A stretch of DNA of 64,000 bases. It comes from Sphingomonas sp. HITSZ_GF (GTDB taxonomy: Bacteria; Pseudomonadota; Alphaproteobacteria; Sphingomonadales; Sphingomonadaceae). The position numbers and the translations under genes were made by a program. Location of the stretch: the NCBI RefSeq assembly GCF_029543155.1, contig NZ_JARQXA010000002.1, positions 1 to 64,000 of the forward strand, given 5' to 3'. A model generated the notes under the pieces. The model was given only the letters and a program-made list of their open reading frames with translations. It did not search any database and was not told the origin of the DNA. Shown one piece after another: positions 47,174 through 55,251 of the stretch. Position 1 is the first letter of the stretch; every line of letters begins with the position of its first letter.

Positions 47174-48382
47174 ATGGCAGACGTTAAAGTCCCGGTACTG
47201 GGCGAGTCGATCACCGAAGCCACGCTCGGCGAATGGCTGAAGAACCCCGGCGATCCCGTCCAGCTCGACGAGCCGATCGCCAGCCTCGAGACCGACAAGG
47301 TCTCGGTCGAGGTGCCGAGCCCGGTCGCCGGCGTGATGGGCGACCAGCTCGTCAAGATCGGTGACACCGTCGAAGTCGGCGCGGTCATCGCGGTGGTGAG
47401 CGAAGGTGGCGCCGCTGCGGCTGCCCCGTCGCCTGCCCCGGCCGCCGCGCCCGCTCCGGCGCCTGCCGCCGCCCCGGCCCCCGCCGCTTCGGAAGCCGCC
47501 GCGCTCTCGCCGTCGGTCCGCCGCGCGGTGCTCGAGACCGGCGTCGATCCCTCGACCGTGCAGGGCACCGGCAAGGACGGCCGCCTGACCAAGGACGACG
47601 TCATCGCCGCCGCCAGCGCCAAGCCGGCACCGGCCGCCACCCCGGCGCCCGCCGCCGCCCCGGCCGCTTCGTCGGCCAGCGGCCGCAAGGAAGAGCGCGT
47701 CAAGATGACGCGCCTGCGCCAGACCGTCGCCAAGCGCCTCAAGGAAGCGCAGAATACCGCCGCGATGCTCACCACGTTCAACGACGTGGACATGACCGCG
47801 GTGATCGAGGCACGCGCCAAGTACAAGGACCTGTTCGAGAAGAAGCACGGCGTCCGCCTCGGCTTCATGGGCTTCTTCGTGAAGGCCGCCTGCATGGCGC
47901 TCAAGGACATCCCCGGCGTCAACGGCTCGATCGAAGGCGATGAGATCGTCTATCACGATTATTGCGACATCTCGGTCGCCGTCTCGGCCCCGCAGGGCCT
48001 GGTCGTCCCGGTGATCCGCGACGCCGAGACGCTGTCGGTCGCCGGCATCGAGAAGACGATCGGCGACTTCGGCAAGCGCGCCAAGGACGGCACGCTCAAG
48101 ATGGAAGAAATGAAGGGCGGCACCTTCACCATCTCGAACGGCGGCGTGTTCGGCTCGCTGATGTCGACCCCGATCATCAACCCGCCGCAGTCGGCCGTGC
48201 TCGGCCTGCACCGCATCGAGGACCGCCCGGTCGTCCGCGACGGCCAGGTCGTCGTCCGCCCGATGATGTACCTCGCGCTCAGCTACGACCACCGCCTGGT
48301 CGACGGCCGCGAGGCGGTCACCTTCCTCGTCGCGCTCAAGAACGCGATCGAGGATCCGACCCGCCTGCTGATCGATCTGTAA
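47174..48382 (+). CDS. sucB: 2-Oxoglutarate dehydrogenase E2 (dihydrolipoyl succinyltransferase)
   Basis: Protein of 402 residues. Lipoyl domain with Lys42 in ETDKVSVE; a long Ala/Pro linker (about 76-105); peripheral subunit-binding domain (about 108-145, [20 protein letters not shown]); second Ala/Pro linker; catalytic core with [12 protein letters not shown], His373 and Asp377. A normal E2 with one lipoyl domain. A paired repeat follows before lpd. Confidence 0.97.
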   Translation: MADVKVPVLGESITEATLGEWLKNPGDPVQLDEPIASLETDKVSVEVPSPVAGVMGDQLVKIGDTVEVGAVIAVVSEGGAAAAAPSPAPAAAPAPAPAAAPAPAASEAAALSPSVRRAVLETGVDPSTVQGTGKDGRLTKDDVIAAASAKPAPAATPAPAAAPAASSASGRKEERVKMTRLRQTVAKRLKEAQNTAAMLTTFNDVDMTAVIEARAKYKDLFEKKHGVRLGFMGFFVKAACMALKDIPGVNGSIEGDEIVYHDYCDISVAVSAPQGLVVPVIRDAETLSVAGIEKTIGDFGKRAKDGTLKMEEMKGGTFTISNGGVFGSLMSTPIINPPQSAVLGLHRIEDRPVVRDGQVVVRPMMYLALSYDHRLVDGREAVTFLVALKNAIEDPTRLLIDL

Positions 48383-48401
48383 GAACTGAAACGAATACCT
48401 A

Positions 48402-48486
48402 TCTTCCGTTCGTGCTGAGCTTGTCGAAGCATCGCTCTTCTCGAACGGAAGAAAAGGCAGCCCTTCGACAAGCTCAGGGCGAACGG
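48402..48486. repeat. Paired inverted repeat (TTCGTGCTGAGCTTGTCGAAG family)
   Basis: Arms ccgttcgtgctgagcttgtc (from 48406, continuing gaag) and cttcgacaagctcagggcga (from 48463, continuing acgg) face each other across 33 bases. The family is widespread in sphingomonads, by my recollection. It lies between sucB and lpd. The right arm ends just before the Shine-Dalgarno sequence of lpd. Confidence 0.85.
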
Positions 48487-48494
48487 AGTGAATG

Positions 48495-49889
48495 ATGGCC
48501 GACTATGATTTCGACGTCCTGGTGATCGGTTCGGGCCCGGGTGGCTATGTCGCGGCGATCCGTGCGGCGCAGCTGGGCCTCAAGACCGGCTGCGTGGAAG
48601 GCCGGGAGACGCTGGGCGGCACCTGCCTCAATGTCGGCTGCATTCCCTCCAAGGCGCTGCTCAACGCGTCGGAGAAGTTCGACGAGGCGGTCAACGGCAC
48701 CCTCGCCAAGCACGGCATCAAGCTGACCGGCGTCGAGCTCGACCTGGTCGGCATGATGGCCGACAAGGACAAGGCCGTGAAGGGCCTGACCGGCGGCGTC
48801 GAGTTCCTGTTCAAGAAGAACAAGGTCGAGTGGGTGAAGGGCTATGGCACCTTCGTCGACGCACACACCGTCCAGGTCGGTGACCGCAAGGTGACCGCCA
48901 AGAACATCGTCATCGCCACCGGCTCGTCGGTCACCCCGCTGCCCGGCGTCGAGATCGACCAGAAGGTCGTCGTCGATTCGACCGGCGCGATCGCGCTCGA
49001 CAAGGTCCCTGGCCACATGGTCGTCATCGGTGGCGGCGTGATCGGCCTCGAGCTCGGCTCGGTCTGGCAGCGCCTCGGCGCCAAGGTCACCGTGGTCGAG
49101 TTCCTCGACCAGCTGCTCCCCGGCATGGACGGCGACGTCCGCAAGGAAGCCGCCAAGATCTTCAAGAAGCAGGGCATGGAGATCAAGCTCTCCACCAAGG
49201 TGACCGGCGTTGCCGTGAACGGCGGCAAGGCCAGCGTCACGATCGAGCCGGCCGCCGGCGGCGCTGCCGAGACGCTGGAAGCCGATGCCGTGCTGGTGTC
49301 GATCGGCCGCCGTCCGAACACCGAAGGCCTTGGCCTCGACAAGATCGGCCTTGAGGTCAACAAGCGCGGCCAGGTCGAGACCGACCACGATTTCCGCACC
49401 AAGGTCGACGGCGTCTGGGCGATCGGCGACGTGATCCCGGGCCCGATGCTCGCGCACAAGGCCGAGGACGAAGGCATCGCGGTCGCCGAGAACATCGCCG
49501 GCCTCACCGGCATCGTGAACCACGACGTGATCCCCTCGGTGGTCTATACCCACCCCGAGATCGCCGGCGTCGGCCTGACCGAAGAGCAGGCCAAGGAGCG
49601 CGGCGAGGTCAAGGTCGGCAAGTTCCCGATGGCCGGCAACAGCCGCGCCAAGGCGATCGACGACACGGTCGGCTGGGTGAAGGTGATCGCCGACGCCAAG
49701 ACCGATCGCGTGCTCGGCACCTGGATCATCACCTCGGTCGCCGGCACGATGATCGCCCAGGTCGCCCAGGCGATGGAATTCGGCGCGACGTCGGAAGACA
49801 TCGCCTATACCTGCCACGCCCATCCGACGCATTCGGAAGCGATCAAGGAAGCGGCGATGGCAGTCCTCGGCAAGCCGATCCACGTCTGA
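48495..49889 (+). CDS. lpd: Dihydrolipoyl dehydrogenase
   Basis: FAD enzyme of 464 residues, E3 of the 2-oxoglutarate dehydrogenase complex. Redox cysteines in GGTCLNVGCIPSKALL (Cys44 and Cys49), FAD motif VIGSGPGGYVAAIRAAQ, NAD motif VIGGGVIGLELGSVW, and the C-terminal interface HAHPTHSE with the catalytic His-Glu pair. Start at the second of two ATGs gives better spacing from the GGAG at 48485. Last gene of the cluster. Confidence 0.97.
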   Translation: MADYDFDVLVIGSGPGGYVAAIRAAQLGLKTGCVEGRETLGGTCLNVGCIPSKALLNASEKFDEAVNGTLAKHGIKLTGVELDLVGMMADKDKAVKGLTGGVEFLFKKNKVEWVKGYGTFVDAHTVQVGDRKVTAKNIVIATGSSVTPLPGVEIDQKVVVDSTGAIALDKVPGHMVVIGGGVIGLELGSVWQRLGAKVTVVEFLDQLLPGMDGDVRKEAAKIFKKQGMEIKLSTKVTGVAVNGGKASVTIEPAAGGAAETLEADAVLVSIGRRPNTEGLGLDKIGLEVNKRGQVETDHDFRTKVDGVWAIGDVIPGPMLAHKAEDEGIAVAENIAGLTGIVNHDVIPSVVYTHPEIAGVGLTEEQAKERGEVKVGKFPMAGNSRAKAIDDTVGWVKVIADAKTDRVLGTWIITSVAGTMIAQVAQAMEFGATSEDIAYTCHAHPTHSEAIKEAAMAVLGKPIHV

Positions 49890-49898
49890 TCAACGCTA

Positions 49899-50001
49899 GC
49901 CCCTCCCCCTCGGGGGAGGGGTTGGGGTGGGGCCGGTCCGCAGGCTCCAGTCTCGGTGAGACGTCCCCCACCCCCAAACCCCTCCCCTGAAGGGGAGGGG
50001 C
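49899..50001. repeat. Paired inverted repeat, CCCTCCC family, after lpd
   Basis: The left arm gcccctccccctcgggggag (continuing gggttggggtgggg) and the right arm cccccacccccaaacccctc (continuing ccctgaaggggaggggc) flank about 35 bases. The whole can form a long GC-rich hairpin followed by tttt, so it may end transcription of the TCA cluster. Related to the pair at 6291-6386. Confidence 0.85.
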
Positions 50002-50072
50002 TTTTCATATCTGGCCAGCTTGCACACTCCCCTTGCGTGAGTTACTCAGCTAACACACAAAGGGGATCAAGC

Positions 50073-51407
50073 ATGCGTCACATCCTTCTCGGCCTGCTGG
50101 CCGCCACCGCCCTCGCCACGCCCGCCTTCGCGCAGGACGTCACGCGCATGGACCAAGCCGCCAGCGCCGAAGCCGAGACGGGCGGCTTCATGGGCGCCAT
50201 TCTCGTCGCTCAGGACGGCAAGATCCTGTTCGACAAGGGCTATGGCTCGGCCAATCTCGAATGGAAGATTCCGAACGACGGCGAGACGCGCTTCCGCCTG
50301 GGCTCGCTGACCAAGCAGTTCACCGCCGCCGCGGTGCTGCTGCTTCAGGAACGCGGCAAGCTGCGCCTCGACGCGCCGGTGAAGACCTATCTGCCCGATG
50401 CCCCGGCGGCCTGGGACAAGGTCACCATATTCCACCTGCTCACCCACAGCGCCGGCATCCCCAATTTCACCGCGCAGGACGATTACGACAAGCGCAAGGT
50501 GCTTCCCACCACGCTGCCCGAGCTGATCGCCCGCTTCAGCGACAAGCCGCTCGATTTTGCGCCGGGCGAGCAGTTCAAATATTCCAATTCCGGCTATGTC
50601 CTTCTCACCGCGATCATCGAGAAGGCCAGCGGCCAGTCCTATGCCGCGTTCGTCACCGAGAACGTCTTCAAGCCGCTCGGCATGGCAGACAGCGGCTATG
50701 ACGATCATGCGCGCGTGATTGCGCGCCGGGCCTCGGGCTACAGCCCGAGCAAGGGCGCGGTGGTCAATGCCGACTATATCGACATGTCGGTCCCGCAGGG
50801 CGCCGGCGCGCTCTATTCGACCACGCACGATCTGCTCAAATGGGAGACCGGGCTGTTCGGCGGCAAACTGCTCAAGCCCGAATCGCTCCTGGCGATGCGC
50901 ACGCCCTACAAGAACAACTACGCCTTCGGCATCGGCGCGGTGACGCGGGACGGCGCCACCACGATCTCGCACAGCGGCGGGATCGACGGGTTCAACACCT
51001 GGATGGGCTATGATCCCGATCGCAAGATCACCGTGGTGGCGCTCGCCAATATCAACGGCAGTGCGGCGAGCACGCTCGGCCGCGCGATGATGACGCTGGC
51101 ACGCGGCGGCACCCTCACCCTGCCCAGCGAGCGCAAGGCGACCACCCTGCCCGCCGCGGCGCTCAAATCCTATGAAGGCACGTACGAGGCGAACCCCGCC
51201 TTCGGCTTCACCGTGCGTGCCGAGGGCGATCACCTGATCGTCCAGGCCACCGGCCAGGGCCCGCTCGACCTGTTCGCCGAAGCGCCGGACAAGTTCTTCT
51301 TCCGCGCCGTCGACGCCCAGATCGACTTCACCCGCGATGCCGCGGGCAAGGTCATCGGCGCGGTGCTGCACCAGAATGGCCGCGACATGAAGGCGGTGAA
51401 GAAATAG
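50073..51407 (+). CDS. Serine hydrolase of the beta-lactamase (class C) fold, secreted
   Basis: Protein of 444 residues with a signal peptide (1-20, ending AFAQD). The active-site motifs are SLTK (Ser78, Lys81), YSN (Tyr170) and HSGG (about 308), as in AmpC-like D-aminopeptidases and esterases. A C-terminal domain of about 110 residues (SYEGTYEANPAF...) follows and is typical of this family. It may act on peptides or esters rather than antibiotics. AAAGGGG lies 8 bases before the ATG. Confidence 0.9.
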   Translation: MRHILLGLLAATALATPAFAQDVTRMDQAASAEAETGGFMGAILVAQDGKILFDKGYGSANLEWKIPNDGETRFRLGSLTKQFTAAAVLLLQERGKLRLDAPVKTYLPDAPAAWDKVTIFHLLTHSAGIPNFTAQDDYDKRKVLPTTLPELIARFSDKPLDFAPGEQFKYSNSGYVLLTAIIEKASGQSYAAFVTENVFKPLGMADSGYDDHARVIARRASGYSPSKGAVVNADYIDMSVPQGAGALYSTTHDLLKWETGLFGGKLLKPESLLAMRTPYKNNYAFGIGAVTRDGATTISHSGGIDGFNTWMGYDPDRKITVVALANINGSAASTLGRAMMTLARGGTLTLPSERKATTLPAAALKSYEGTYEANPAFGFTVRAEGDHLIVQATGQGPLDLFAEAPDKFFFRAVDAQIDFTRDAAGKVIGAVLHQNGRDMKAVKK

Positions 51408-51411
51408 GCGC

Positions 51412-51882
51412 TCAGCGCGCGATATGCTCTGCCGATACCACCTGCACCGGCGGCCTTCGCCCTTCGCCCCAGCGCAGCATCAGGACGGTTCCGATCGCCA
51501 GCAGCGCCAGCGCGGACAGCGTCAGCACCTGCATCCATAGCTGGTCCGCCGGATCCATCCGGCTGTGCCGATCGAGATAGCGCAGGCCCATGCGCCGCTT
51601 GATCAGCAGCGTCTTGTGCAGCCGCCACAGCGCGAAGGCACTGGCAGGCAGGACGATCATCACCGGCAGCGCCGCCACCGGTCCCTGCCACGGCATCAGC
51701 AGCGCGATCAGCAGGCACAATAGGGGCACCCAGCTGACGAACAGCACCGCGGTAAGCCCCTTGTCGATCGCCGTGGCTCGGCCGAAGCGCAGGTTCGCCC
51801 AATAGGCCATCGCGAAGAGATGCGGATAGATGCCGGCCAGCATCTTGTACGGCGTCAGCCGCCTCGGGCCGCCGCGCGCCAA
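51412..51882 (-). CDS. Membrane protein of unknown function
   Basis: Protein of up to 156 residues, with a TTG start at 51882 immediately after an in-frame stop; the ATG at 51843 gives a 143-residue alternative starting MLAGIYPHLFAM. Three helices are predicted (about 40-62, 68-88 and 118-136), with a basic loop around residues 88-103. No family recognised. It is the second gene behind the DUF1275 gene and ends four bases from the convergent hydrolase gene. Confidence 0.6.
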   Translation of the reverse strand: MARGGPRRLTPYKMLAGIYPHLFAMAYWANLRFGRATAIDKGLTAVLFVSWVPLLCLLIALLMPWQGPVAALPVMIVLPASAFALWRLHKTLLIKRRMGLRYLDRHSRMDPADQLWMQVLTLSALALLAIGTVLMLRWGEGRRPPVQVVSAEHIAR

Positions 51883-51899
51883 TCAGCCACCGCGCCGCA

Positions 51900-52577
51900 T
51901 CAGTTGACCGCCCACGGTCCCGCCAGCTTCGGCCGAATGCGCACCAGCGCGAAGGTGAGCACCGCGCTGGCGATCGGCGCCAGCCACAAGGCGGTCCAGC
52001 CCCAGCGGACATGGCTGGCCGCGCCCATCACCACGCCGGCCAGGAAGCCTGCCCACAGGAACAGATAGAGCGTCCAGCCCCAGCGGTCCTTGTCGCCCAT
52101 CAGCGCGCCGGCCAGCCGCTGGCCCATCTTGACCAGCGATCCGGTCATGTAGCTCACGCCCACGCTCACTTCGCCGTCGCGGTTGAGGATGCCGTTCTCG
52201 CAGCCCATCGCCATGGCGAGGAAGATCAGCACGATCGGCCCCGGCGCCAGGCTGGCCAGCGTCGCGGCAATGACGAGCAGCACGGTAACCGCCAGCATCA
52301 CGCTCTCGCGAAACCGCGCCTGGCGCCAGCGCGTGATCACGCTGGCGAGGATCACGCCGCTGACGAAGCTCATCACCAGCCCCGCCGCGGTCGCCGCGTC
52401 GCCCGGGATGTCGCCGCCCAGCCCCACGCCCAGCCGGGTGGTGTTGCCGCTCATGAACGAGGCGAAGAAGCCGCCCAGGCTGGTAAAGGCCAGCGCATCG
52501 ACGAAGCCGGCAAGCGCGGCAAGGCAGATGGCGATGACGACTAGCGGAGACTCGGTACGCTGCATGGCCGCACTCAT
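51900..52577 (-). CDS. YoaK/DUF1275-family membrane protein
   Basis: Protein of 225 residues with about six to seven helices. The opening helix LAALAGFVDALAFTSLGGFFASFMSGNTTRLGV is the DUF1275 signature. The function is unknown; it resembles small-molecule permeases. ATG 52577 chosen; the frame upstream is not similar to the family. Divergent from the TRIC-type channel gene with a 51-base gap. Confidence 0.9.
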   Translation of the reverse strand: MSAAMQRTESPLVVIAICLAALAGFVDALAFTSLGGFFASFMSGNTTRLGVGLGGDIPGDAATAAGLVMSFVSGVILASVITRWRQARFRESVMLAVTVLLVIAATLASLAPGPIVLIFLAMAMGCENGILNRDGEVSVGVSYMTGSLVKMGQRLAGALMGDKDRWGWTLYLFLWAGFLAGVVMGAASHVRWGWTALWLAPIASAVLTFALVRIRPKLAGPWAVN

Positions 52578-52628
52578 GCCCCAGCCCCGCATTTGACAGC
52601 AAGCCGTTCCCGGCATGAAACATCTTTC

Positions 52629-53264
52629 ATGGAAGCCGTAGAAGCCGCCGCCCGGATCGGACCGATCCTCCCCTGGCTCGATATGTTCGGTATCGCCGTG
52701 TTCGCCGCCACCGGCGCGCTCGCCGCCGCGCACCGGGCGCAGACCTTCGTCACCGCCGCCTTTTTCGCGCTGGTCACCGGCGTCGGCGGCGGCACGATCC
52801 GCGACCTGCTGATCGGTGCGCCGGTGTTCTGGGTGCACGACGCCACCGTCGCCGCGCTGATCCTTGCCGTCGCGGTGCTGATCTGGATGACGCCGCAGCG
52901 CTGGTGGAACGACACCACCTTTGCCTGGCTCGATGCCTTCGGCCTCGCCGCCTATGCTGCGTTCGGCGCGGCCAAGGCGCTGGGCTATGGCATCCCGCCG
53001 GTGCCGGCCGCAGTGATGGGCGTGGTCACTGCCTGTGCCGGCGGCATCATCCGCGACGTGCTGGCGGGCGAGCCCTCGATCCTGATGCGGCCGGAGCTCT
53101 ACGTCACCGCCGCCGCGCTCACCGCATCGCTCCAGGTGGTGCTCGCACTCGCCGGGCTGCCGATCTTCGTCGCCGGCCTGCTCGCTGCCGCGGCGGGCTT
53201 CGGCCTGCGCGCCGCCGCGATCGTCTGGAAGCTCGGCCTGCCCGCCTATCGGGGGCGCCGCTGA
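52629..53264 (+). CDS. TRIC-family cation channel protein (YicG/YadS-like)
   Basis: Protein of 211 residues with seven helices formed by two repeats: each repeat bears G-x-x-R-D (VGGGTIRDLLIG and AGGIIRDVLAGE). Bacterial TRIC proteins form trimeric monovalent cation channels in the inner membrane. ATG 52629 chosen. It overlaps the following gene by one base. Confidence 0.92.
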   Translation: MEAVEAAARIGPILPWLDMFGIAVFAATGALAAAHRAQTFVTAAFFALVTGVGGGTIRDLLIGAPVFWVHDATVAALILAVAVLIWMTPQRWWNDTTFAWLDAFGLAAYAAFGAAKALGYGIPPVPAAVMGVVTACAGGIIRDVLAGEPSILMRPELYVTAAALTASLQVVLALAGLPIFVAGLLAAAAGFGLRAAAIVWKLGLPAYRGRR

Positions 53265-53638
53265 TGCTGCTCGCGCTGCTCCTCGCCGCCCAGGACCCGC
53301 TCGCCCCGCTCGATTACTGGGTGGGCAAATGCTGGCGCACCGAAGTCGCCCCCGACACGGTCGACACCCATTGCTTCACCCGCGACCCAGCCGGGGTGCA
53401 CGATCATCACGAAGTCACCGCCAAGGGCGAGAAGATCTACCAGGGCGACACCGATTATCGCTGGGACGGCACGAACATCCGCTACGCCTATCGCAACGAC
53501 AACGGCCCCGTCTCCGAGGGCGTGGTGGCAGTGGTGCCCGAGGGGCTGGAGATGGACGGCATACGCTGGCTGCCCAGCCGCGGCGGCTTCACCATGCTCA
53601 ACGGCACGCGCCGCCGCGAGTTCGTGCGGGTCGAATAG
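53264..53638 (+). CDS. Small secreted or cytoplasmic hypothetical protein
   Basis: Protein of 124 residues starting at the ATG that overlaps the TRIC stop (TGATG). A short hydrophobic start MLLALLLAAQDPLAPLDYWV may be a minimal signal sequence. The body alternates charged and aromatic residues (HDHHEVTAKGEKIYQGDTDY) and looks like a small beta-barrel of lipocalin or DUF1579 style. The function is unknown. Confidence 0.75.
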   Translation: MLLALLLAAQDPLAPLDYWVGKCWRTEVAPDTVDTHCFTRDPAGVHDHHEVTAKGEKIYQGDTDYRWDGTNIRYAYRNDNGPVSEGVVAVVPEGLEMDGIRWLPSRGGFTMLNGTRRREFVRVE

Positions 53639-53682
53639 GGTCCGCAATTGCCGGGCGGTCCCCTGCGGATCATACTCGCCGC

Positions 53683-54237
53683 ATGGAACAGTCGAGTCGC
53701 GGCCGGGAATTGCTGTCGACGGGCGAAGCCGCCCGCCGCGAGGGGCAGCCGGCCGCTGCACGCGCAGCCTTCGCCAGCGCCCTGACCGCGTTCCGCGCCG
53801 AGGGCGATCTCGCGGGCGAGGCGCATGCGCTGACCTGTCAGGCGCAGATCGCCTGCGATGCCGGCGACCTCGACTGGGCGCTGCGCGACCAGGCAGAGGC
53901 GATCGCGCTCTATCGCCGCACCGGAGACGGGCTCGGCCTCGCCCAGGCCCTGCGCCATGCCGGCGAGATGTTCCTCGCGCAGGATCGCCTCGCCAATGCC
54001 ACCGCGACGCTGCACGAGGCGCTCGACCTCTACCGCGCCGACATCGACACGCCGCCGCTTGCCATGGCCGAGATGCTGCGCAGCGTCGCGCTGCTGGCGA
54101 CGGCGCTGGGCGAGCGCGAGGCGGCGCGCGGCTATTGGGCCGATGCGCGGGCGCGCTATGCCGCGCTCGATCCGCTGGTTCCGGGCGGGAAAGCCGGCAT
54201 GGCCGAGGCCGATCGCCAGCTCGCGGCGCTGGCCTAG
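53683..54237 (+). CDS. Tetratricopeptide repeat protein
   Basis: Protein of 184 residues made of about four helical pairs of TPR type (from residue 8 on: EAARREGQPAAARAAFASAL, LDWALRDQAEAIALYRRTGD, LAQALRHAGEMFLAQDRLAN, LATALGEREAARGYWADARA). Such repeats bind partner proteins. The stop shares CTAG with the convergent gene. Confidence 0.82.
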   Translation: MEQSSRGRELLSTGEAARREGQPAAARAAFASALTAFRAEGDLAGEAHALTCQAQIACDAGDLDWALRDQAEAIALYRRTGDGLGLAQALRHAGEMFLAQDRLANATATLHEALDLYRADIDTPPLAMAEMLRSVALLATALGEREAARGYWADARARYAALDPLVPGGKAGMAEADRQLAALA

Positions 54238-54620
54238 GGCTCCATCAGCCAGGCGATCGCCGTCTCGCGATCGTCGAACACGCCGATATCGGCGCGCACT
54301 TCCCTCAGCCGCTGCACCTGCAGCCGGGCGAGCGCGGTGTGCACCACGAACGCGACCTTGCGCGCCCAGAGCTGACGGACGGCGGGATTGTCGAGCGTGT
54401 GCTTGATCAGCTCCACCGTCTCCTGCGGCACGACATGCACCGCGCTGGCGTCGTAGAGCGTCACGTGCTTGCCGACATCGGGGCCGAGCGCGCGGATCGC
54501 GGCGCGCAGTTCCTCGCCGATCCAGGCGGCGTCCTCGGGCGAGACCAGCCCGCCGATCCGCAGATCGAGCAGCTTCCGCTCGAGATCGACTTCGATGCTG
54601 TGCGAAACCGAATTGGGCAT
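54234..54620 (-). CDS. STAS/SpoIIAA-like small protein
   Basis: Protein of 128 residues from ATG 54620. Its pattern of IEVDLERKLLDLRIGGLVSPEDA, then KHVTLYDASAVHVVP, resembles the SpoIIAA-like STAS fold found in proteins that respond to motility or stress. No kinase-site serine can be assigned with confidence. The upstream extension to 54884 in this frame runs over the GNAT gene and is not coding. Confidence 0.6.
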   Translation of the reverse strand: MPNSVSHSIEVDLERKLLDLRIGGLVSPEDAAWIGEELRAAIRALGPDVGKHVTLYDASAVHVVPQETVELIKHTLDNPAVRQLWARKVAFVVHTALARLQVQRLREVRADIGVFDDRETAIAWLMEP

Positions 54621-54675
54621 GCAAGCGAACCCTTGTCCACGGGAGCGGCGCCATACGCGCTCCCATAAACTGCCC

Positions 54676-55251
54676 TCAATCCCGTACGATCCCCATATCG
54701 GCGAATTTGCGCGGCTCCACCGGCGGCACCCGCGGCTCGTTGAGCTCGCACTGCCACACGCCGATGTCGATCCACTGGCCGTGCTTGAAGCCGACCTCGC
54801 GATATACGCCCTGGCGGCGGAAGCCGACGCCCTCGTGCAGGCGGATCGAGCGGTCGTTGGGCAGCGCGATCGTGCCGATCGCATGGACGAAGCCCTGCGC
54901 GCGCAGCGTGTCGATCAGCGCGCCGTAGAGCAGCCGCCCGACGCCCGACCCGCTCGACGCGTCGGTCAGGTAGATCGAGGTCTCGCAGACATAGCGATAG
55001 GCCGGCCGGTCGCGGAACTTGCTGGCATAGGCATAGCCGATCACCCCGGCATCGGGATCGTCGGCGCTGCTGCCGCCCGTCGTCGCCACCAGCCAGGGAT
55101 AGAGCCCGTCGCTCGACGCCATGCGCTTGCGGATCTCCGCCTTTTCGGGCGGCTCGATCTCGAAGCTGGCCGTCCCGGTCAGCACGTGCGGCGCATAGAT
55201 CGCCGCGATGGCGCCGGCATCCTCCGGCGCGGCTGCGCGAATGCCGATCAC
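54676..55251 (-). CDS. GNAT N-acetyltransferase (phosphinothricin acetyltransferase-like)
   Basis: Protein of 191 residues with GTG start at 55251, overlapping the upstream sppA stop by 4 bases (GTGA). It resembles Pat/YncA acetyltransferases: AAPEDAGAIAAIYAPHVLTGTASFE at the start, then SGSGVGRLLYGALI (acetyl-CoA loop) and LPNDRSIRLHEGVGFRRQGV. It may acetylate phosphinothricin-like amino acids or methionine derivatives. The C-terminal 20 residues are unusual for the family. Confidence 0.9.
   Translation of the reverse strand: MIGIRAAAPEDAGAIAAIYAPHVLTGTASFEIEPPEKAEIRKRMASSDGLYPWLVATTGGSSADDPDAGVIGYAYASKFRDRPAYRYVCETSIYLTDASSGSGVGRLLYGALIDTLRAQGFVHAIGTIALPNDRSIRLHEGVGFRRQGVYREVGFKHGQWIDIGVWQCELNEPRVPPVEPRKFADMGIVRD

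Noticed and set aside
44186..48292. Open frame of 1368 codons on the minus strand across sucA and sucB
   Set aside because: It mirrors the codon bias of the plus-strand genes in GC-rich DNA, has no recognisable domain, and both plus-strand genes are certain.
48402..48486. Rho-independent terminator between sucB and lpd
   Set aside because: No T-run follows the hairpin, and lpd belongs functionally to the same transcript. Treated as a dispersed repeat.
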